Source: Pseudonocardia nematodicida
Lineage (GTDB): Bacteria; Actinomycetota; Actinomycetes; Mycobacteriales; Pseudonocardiaceae
Length of the DNA: 64,000 bases
Direction of reading: 5' to 3'
Assembly: GCF_040105385.1 (NCBI RefSeq)
Contig: NZ_JBEDNQ010000004.1
Location: 186,001 to 250,000 of the forward strand
Part shown: in pieces, positions 59,592-64,000 of the stretch
Numbering within the stretch: position 1 is the first letter of the stretch
Layout: each line of letters starts with the position of its first letter
Made by a program: the position numbers and the translations under genes
The notes under the pieces: model-generated
Told to the model about the DNA's origin: nothing
Seen by the model: the letters and a program-made list of their open reading frames with translations, nothing else
Database searches by the model: none

Positions 59592-60812
59592 ATGCGCAGC
59601 AGGCACTTCACCTTCGTCTGCATGCCCGCCGTCGGGCACGTGTTCCCGACGCTCCCGCTGGTCGCCGAGCTCGTGCGCCGCGGGCACCGGGTCACCTACG
59701 CGACCGGGACGGCGCTGCTGGACGCGGTCCGGTCCGCCGGCGCCGACGCCGTCGAGGTGCCGTTCGTGATGCCCGAGCACGCGCCGGCACCGCCGCCGGG
59801 TGAGCCGCCGACACAGGAGCAGCTCCGCACCCGCCTCGAGGTCTTCGCCGGCTCCGTCGAGTCGGTGTTCCCGGTGCTGACCGCGATGCTGGCCGACGAC
59901 CCACCGGACGCGGTCTGCGGCGACGCGCTGATCCCGGTCGGGGCCCTGGTCGCGCGGGCACGGGAGCTGCCCTACGTGACCCTGCGCCCGACGCTGGCCA
60001 CCGGCGGCGGGTTCTCGATGCGCGACATGCTCACCCCGGACGACCCGATGACCCGGGCGATGGCCGAGGTCTTCGCGCACAACGGGGAACGCATCGCCGC
60101 CTTCGCGCGCGAGCACGGCCTGGAGCCGGTCGGCTTCGACGTCCCGGCCGCCCTGACGCTGGTGTTCGTCCCCCGGGAGTTCCAGATCGCCGGGGACACC
60201 TTCGACGACTCGTTCGCGTTCCTCGGCCACGCGCTCGGGTCCCGCGCGCACGAGCAGTGGCACCCGCCGCCGCTCGCCGACCCGGACGGGCCGCTGCTGC
60301 TGGTGTCGCTGGGCACCACGTTCAACGACCGGCCGGAGTTCTTCCGGACCTGCGTCGAGGCGTTCGACGACGGCGTGTGGCAGGTCGTCATGTCCATCGG
60401 CGACCGGGTCGACCCGGCGGCGCTCGGCCCGCTGCCGGGCAACGTCGTCGCGGCGCCGTACGTGCCGCAGATCGCGGTACTGCGCCGGGCACGGGCGTTC
60501 GTGACGCACAGCGGGATGGGGTCGACGCTGGAGGCGCTGCTGCTCGGCGTGCCGCAGGTCGGGGTGCCGCAGATGGTCGAGCAGTACGTGAACGCCGGCC
60601 GGGTCGACGAGCTCGGGCTGGGTCGCCGGCTCGACCCCGCGACCCTCGACGCGCCGACCCTGCGGGCGGCAGTGGACGCGGTCGCCGGTGACCCGGCGAT
60701 CCGCGCCGCGGTCGAGGCGTTCGGCGCGCGGATGCGGGAGGTCGACGGGCCGGCCGTCGGTGCGGACGCCCTGGAGCGCTTCACGGCACAGCGCTTCACG
60801 GCACGGTGCTGA
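59592..60812 (+). CDS. MGT-type glycosyltransferase (GT1, UDP-glycosyltransferase fold)
   Basis: 406 aa GT-B enzyme. N-terminal FVCMPAVGHVFPTLPLVAEL with the catalytic-type His, LLLVSLGTTFNDRPEFF at the domain start, and the donor-binding THSGMGSTLEALLLGVPQVG followed by PQMVEQYVNAGRV. This is the macrolide glycosyltransferase group, which glucosylates or decorates antibiotics, flavonoids and lipids. No biosynthetic cluster is nearby, so it may detoxify foreign compounds. ATG at 59592 is the family start. Convergent with an MDR gene, 4 bp apart. Confidence 0.9.
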   Translation: MRSRHFTFVCMPAVGHVFPTLPLVAELVRRGHRVTYATGTALLDAVRSAGADAVEVPFVMPEHAPAPPPGEPPTQEQLRTRLEVFAGSVESVFPVLTAMLADDPPDAVCGDALIPVGALVARARELPYVTLRPTLATGGGFSMRDMLTPDDPMTRAMAEVFAHNGERIAAFAREHGLEPVGFDVPAALTLVFVPREFQIAGDTFDDSFAFLGHALGSRAHEQWHPPPLADPDGPLLLVSLGTTFNDRPEFFRTCVEAFDDGVWQVVMSIGDRVDPAALGPLPGNVVAAPYVPQIAVLRRARAFVTHSGMGSTLEALLLGVPQVGVPQMVEQYVNAGRVDELGLGRRLDPATLDAPTLRAAVDAVAGDPAIRAAVEAFGARMREVDGPAVGADALERFTAQRFTARC

Positions 60813-60816
60813 CCAG

Positions 60817-61797
60817 CTACGGCGTCAGGACGATCTTGCCGACCTGGGCGTTCGACTCCAGGTGCTCGTGCGCCTCGACGACCCGGTCGAGCCCCTCGAA
60901 GACCCGGTCGACCTGCGGGGTGAAGTCCCCGCCGCGCATCCCGGCGGCGACGAACGCGGCGGCCCGGCGCAACCGTTCCTCGTCGTGGGTCATCGCGAAC
61001 AGCGTGAAGCTGCGCACGACCAGGTCCGGCAGTGTCGCCGTCGGGAAGATCGTGGGTTCGCCGGACAGCCGGCCGTGGATGACGATCGTGCCGTCCGGGC
61101 GGACCGCCCCGGCCATCGTCTCGACCCCGGGGCCGGCGACGGCGTCGAACACCACGTCCAGGCCCCGCCCGCCGGTGATCTCCCGGCAGCGCGCGACCAG
61201 GTCCTCCTCCCCGGTCGCGACGACGTGCGCGGCGCCGGCGTCGAGCAGCGCGCCCGCCTTGGCCCGGCTGCGGCTGGTCGCGATCGGGACGGCGCCGATC
61301 CGGTTCGCGGTGGCGATCGCGGCCAGCCCGACGCTCGACGACGCCGCGGTGATCAGGACGTGGTCGCCGGGCCGCAGCACCCCAGGTTCGAGCAGCCCCG
61401 CGTAGGCGACCAGGAACGGCATCCAGGTCGCGGCCCCGGTGACCGCGTCGACCGGACGCGCGACCAGCGCGCGGGCGGGCACCCGGGCCCGGTCGCCGTA
61501 GACGGTGAAGTCGTTCATCGAGAACGCCGGGACGACGCTGACCGGGTCCCCCACCGCCCAGCGGGTCACCCCGTCCCCGAGGGCGGCGACCGTGCCCGCG
61601 GCCTCGTAACCGAGCCCGGCCGGGAGCCGGGTCGGTTCGATGTACTCGCCGCGCCGGAACATCGACTCGGCCCGGTTGAGCCCGATCGCCTCGACGTCGA
61701 CGACGACCTCACCGGGCCCCGGGACCGGATCGGGTTCCTCGACGACCGTCAGCACCCCGGGCCCGCCGAGCTCGTGGAAACGAACGACCCTGTTCAT
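60817..61797 (-). CDS. MDR-superfamily quinone-reductase-like oxidoreductase
   Basis: 326 aa. VRFHELGGPGVLTV, VVDVEAIGLNRAESMFRRG (entry motifs), LPAGLGYEAAG and the NADPH motif ITAASSSVGLAAI are typical of zinc-free quinone oxidoreductases. No structural-zinc Cys cluster is seen. Substrate unknown. ATG at 61797 is preferred over 61815. It lies 54 bp downstream of a second MDR gene on the same strand, and the two may be co-transcribed. Confidence 0.88.
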   Translation of the reverse strand: MNRVVRFHELGGPGVLTVVEEPDPVPGPGEVVVDVEAIGLNRAESMFRRGEYIEPTRLPAGLGYEAAGTVAALGDGVTRWAVGDPVSVVPAFSMNDFTVYGDRARVPARALVARPVDAVTGAATWMPFLVAYAGLLEPGVLRPGDHVLITAASSSVGLAAIATANRIGAVPIATSRSRAKAGALLDAGAAHVVATGEEDLVARCREITGGRGLDVVFDAVAGPGVETMAGAVRPDGTIVIHGRLSGEPTIFPTATLPDLVVRSFTLFAMTHDEERLRRAAAFVAAGMRGGDFTPQVDRVFEGLDRVVEAHEHLESNAQVGKIVLTP

Positions 61798-61851
61798 GAC
61801 GACCACCCTGCCCACCGCACCGGGCCGGGCGCCCCGTCCGAACGGCCCGGA

Positions 61852-62802
61852 TCAGCGTCCCTGCGGCAGCAGGACGATCTTGCCCGCGGTGTGCCGCTTC
61901 TCCAGCTCGGTGTAGGCGTCGCGGACGTCGTCGAGCGGGTAGCCGGCCGCGATCGGGATCTCGACGACGCCGTCCGCGACCAGCTCGCCGAGCTCGGCCA
62001 TGTTCTCCCGGCTCGCCGCGGCCGCGGTGCCGTCCCCGTTCACCCCGTACTCCGAGACGGCGTCGAAGTCGGCGATCGTGTTGATCCGGGCGGCCGGGAC
62101 GCCCAGCTCGCGGGCGATCGCGACGTAGCCACCGCCGTACAGGTCGACCCAGGCGTCGATGTGCTCCGGCGCGGCGGCGCGCACGTTCGCCCCGGTCTCC
62201 GCGGCGTCGGCGCCGTAGGCCGCCGGGGTCACACCCATCGCGCGCAGCCGGGCGTGGTGGGGCTCCGAGGCGATGCCGACGACCTCGGCGCCGCGCGCGG
62301 CGAGCAGCTGCACCGCGATCTGACCGACGCCGCCGGCCGCGCCCGAGACGACGACGGTCTCGCCCGGCTGCGGGTCGACCGCCTCCACCGACCCGACGGC
62401 CGCCATCCCCGCCACGTAGAGCGCACCGGCGGTCGCGACGTCCAGACCCGCGGGCCGCGGGAGCACCTGCTCGGCGGGCACGGTCACGTACGTCGCGTGC
62501 GAGGCCCGCTCGTCGGTCCAGCCGAACACGTCGTCGCCGGGCTCGAGCCCGGTCACACCGTCCCCGACCGCGACGACCGTGCCGGCCCAGTCGCTGCCCT
62601 CCCCGGACGGGAACGTCGTGGGGAACACCTCGGCCAGCGCGCCCGAGCGGATGAAGGCCTCCCCCGGGTTGATGCCTGCGGCACCCACCTCGACCAGCAC
62701 CCTGCCGGGCGGCGGGTCCTCCACCTCGACGTCGGTCACGTACAGCTCGTCCACATCGCCGTAGCGGTCGAAACGCACCGCGCGGCCGGTCCGTGTGCTC
62801 AT
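61852..62802 (-). CDS. MDR-superfamily zinc-free NADP-dependent oxidoreductase
   Basis: 316 aa. VRFDRYGDVDELYVTDVEV and VEVGAAGINPGEAFIRSG at the N-terminus, SGEGSDWAGTVVAVG, and the cofactor motif VSGAAGGVGQIAVQLL. KRHTAGKIVLLPQG ends it as in the NADPH:quinone reductase / enoyl reductase group. ATG start. Similar in plan to the next gene but clearly a separate family branch, so not a recent duplicate. The 62803-63076 gap upstream holds no gene. Confidence 0.88.
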   Translation of the reverse strand: MSTRTGRAVRFDRYGDVDELYVTDVEVEDPPPGRVLVEVGAAGINPGEAFIRSGALAEVFPTTFPSGEGSDWAGTVVAVGDGVTGLEPGDDVFGWTDERASHATYVTVPAEQVLPRPAGLDVATAGALYVAGMAAVGSVEAVDPQPGETVVVSGAAGGVGQIAVQLLAARGAEVVGIASEPHHARLRAMGVTPAAYGADAAETGANVRAAAPEHIDAWVDLYGGGYVAIARELGVPAARINTIADFDAVSEYGVNGDGTAAAASRENMAELGELVADGVVEIPIAAGYPLDDVRDAYTELEKRHTAGKIVLLPQGR

Positions 62803-63076
62803 GACCGCTGGGGTTCCCCGCTCCGCGGCGATGCACTCGCACCCGACGGGCCCGGTCGCACCAGGCCCGCGCAGGCCGGATCGCGGGCCGGTCCGCACGG
62901 GCGGTGACCAGGGCTCCACCGGCAGGGTCGAACCGGAGGTGGGCCGGTGCGGATCCGGCCCGATCTCGGTACCGTGAGCGCATCGCAGACCATGCCGCTC
63001 CGTCCCGGACGCACGGCCCCGCCCGTCACGCTCCGCAGGGCCGGCGCCCGCTGCTGCCCGGATACGGAGGGCCGGC

Positions 63077-63496
63077 GTGAGCACCGCCGACCGCGCCCGG
63101 GAGCTGCGCCCCGCCGACCGGACGAGCTGGCCGGCGCCGGCGTCGCGGGTGCAGCTGCGGGCGCACGAGCCCCGGTCCGGGGTCAGCGTGCTCGAGGTCA
63201 TCGGCGAGGTCGACCTAACCGAGGCCGACGCGATCCGTGAGCGGATGACCGAGCTGCTGCGTGAGGCCCGGACCGGCCGGGCCGTGCTGGATCTCTCGGG
63301 TGTCGGTTTCCTGGGTTCGCACGGCCTGACCGCGGTGGTCCACTCCTCCCGCGCCGCGACCGAGGCGGGGATCCGGCTGGACGGGGTCACCGGTCCCGGG
63401 AACCGAGCGGTGATCAGGCCGGTCCGGATGACCGGTCTCGACCAGCTCATCGCCTGGTTCCCGGACCTGGACGCCGCGCTCGCCGAGGACGCCTGA
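63077..63496 (+). CDS. STAS-domain anti-sigma-factor antagonist
   Basis: 139 aa. A 30-residue variable N-terminus, then a STAS domain: VSVLEVIGEVDLTEADAIRE (shown in part) and the phospho-switch loop LDLSGVGFLGSHGLTAVV, with Ser81 at the position phosphorylated in SpoIIAA/RsbV proteins. In its unphosphorylated state it would bind an RsbW-type kinase and free a sigma factor. No such kinase or sigma gene is in view. GTG start after GGAGGG; 0 nt to the next gene. Confidence 0.9.
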   Translation: MSTADRARELRPADRTSWPAPASRVQLRAHEPRSGVSVLEVIGEVDLTEADAIRERMTELLREARTGRAVLDLSGVGFLGSHGLTAVVHSSRAATEAGIRLDGVTGPGNRAVIRPVRMTGLDQLIAWFPDLDAALAEDA

Positions 63497-64000
63497 GTGC
63501 CCGTGGCTCCCGACGGCCGCCCGGTCGCGGTGGTGTTCGCCGACGCGTGGACCCGCCCGTCGGAGTCCGATCACACCGACGACACCGAGTCCGTCGCGGC
63601 GCTGCTGCGCGCCGGCCGGCACGGCTTCGACGTCCGGACCGCGGGCCCGGCCGGGGAGCGATCGCTGCGGGACGCGCTGGCCGACCCGTCGACGGTGCTG
63701 TTCGCCTACCCGGGCGCGGACGGCGACGACGAGACCGCGTTCCGGCGGCTGCGCCGCGACCGGGGCGCGATCCGGCGCTTCGTCCGGGGCGGCGGCCGCT
63801 ACCTCGGGGTCTGCATGGGCGCGTTCCTCGCCGAACGCGGTTTCCTCGACCTGCTCGACGGCCGGGTGGAGGAGTACTGGTCCCGCAAGGGGGCCACGGT
63901 GACCACACCGGACCCTTCCCTGGTGACGGTCAGCTGGCGCGGCCGGGACCGGACGTTGTACTTCCAGGACGGCGGCGCCATCGTGCTGCCCCGCCGGACC
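63497..64000 (+). CDS. BPL_N (biotin-protein-ligase N-terminal-like, class I amidotransferase fold) protein, cut by window end
   Basis: 168 codons visible, frame open at the window end. VAVVFADAWTRPSESDHTDDT near the start, LFAYPGADGDDE, and the nucleophile-elbow-like RYLGVCMGAFLAERG (Cys106) are those of BPL_N-domain proteins, which share the glutamine-amidotransferase fold but are of unknown activity in bacteria. The GTG start directly follows the STAS gene stop, so the two are probably translated from one mRNA. Confidence 0.75.
   Translation, partial: MPVAPDGRPVAVVFADAWTRPSESDHTDDTESVAALLRAGRHGFDVRTAGPAGERSLRDALADPSTVLFAYPGADGDDETAFRRLRRDRGAIRRFVRGGGRYLGVCMGAFLAERGFLDLLDGRVEEYWSRKGATVTTPDPSLVTVSWRGRDRTLYFQDGGAIVLPRRT

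Noticed and set aside
60817..62802. The two adjacent MDR oxidoreductases as a recent tandem duplication
   Set aside because: They share the fold and cofactor motif only; N-termini, loops and C-termini differ throughout.

Overview
The window is very G+C-rich DNA with GTG starts, GTGA/ATGA stop-start overlaps and an actinobacterial gene set: Ku with a stand-alone ATP-dependent ligase, an LCP protein with a Pro/Gly-rich cytoplasmic tail, a PASTA-less Ser/Thr kinase, a CGNR regulator, a geranylgeranyl-reductase-like protein, and the tadA / TadA-associated protein / tRNA-Ser block. It is chromosomal and probably from a Pseudonocardia-like member of the Pseudonocardiaceae; that placement is an inference from gene content. 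There is no rRNA, phage, IS element or CRISPR array.

Layout. 1-2.3 kb: end of a lipoprotein-dependent Mn/Zn ABC importer (permease, ATPase, binding protein). 2.4-2.8 kb: a guanidinium exporter of the SugE/Gdx type preceded by a guanidine-III riboswitch. 2.8-6.0 kb: a Tat-exported IorAB-type molybdenum hydroxylase and a small secreted protein. 6.3-8.4 kb: secreted serine protease, membrane protein, methyltransferase. 8.4-15.8 kb: tRNA-Ser(CGA), tadA, its partner gene and tyrA, interrupted by an amidohydrolase / MHS transporter / amidase island. 16-20 kb: NHEJ pair (ligase, Ku) and LCP protein. 20-26 kb: nucleoside phosphorylase-like, epimerase / GT2 / DUF2064 / PH-like run, FAD-dependent reductase, hydrolase. 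26.5-30.2 kb: Ser/Thr kinase with unusual tails, CopD-CtaG fusion. 30.3-35.9 kb: a DeoR-controlled acid-sugar operon (homoserine-dehydrogenase-like oxidoreductase, GntP permease, OtnK, OtnC). 36-40 kb: DUF218 membrane protein, copper ATPase, DsbA-like protein. 40-42.4 kb: a split glucose/GlcNAc-type PTS. 42.4-46.4 kb: EamA exporter divergent from a CGNR regulator, hydrolase, aldehyde dehydrogenase. 46.4-52.2 kb: a tightly coupled six-gene membrane/extracellular redox operon (NOX-like flavocytochrome, DUF4142, two exported proteins of unknown function, DUF6529 membrane protein, Tat Rieske lipoprotein). 52.8-55 kb: trpBA. 55-64 kb: MFS exporter with GntR regulator, MscL, APC permease, MGT-type glycosyltransferase, two MDR oxidoreductases, STAS protein and the start of a BPL_N-domain protein.

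The most promising undescribed system is the 46.4-52.2 kb redox operon: it combines an integral di-haem flavin reductase with an outward-facing Rieske centre and several exported proteins of unknown role, which suggests a trans-membrane electron-transfer path. Second is the acid-sugar operon, where a homoserine-dehydrogenase-like enzyme takes the place of the known LtnD/DenD dehydrogenases. Two families of intergenic inverted repeats recur across the window: R1 (14.5, 14.6, 26.2, 40.2, 52.8 kb) and R2 (3.2, 44.0, 55.1 kb). Most sit at gene ends and probably act as terminators or REP-like elements.
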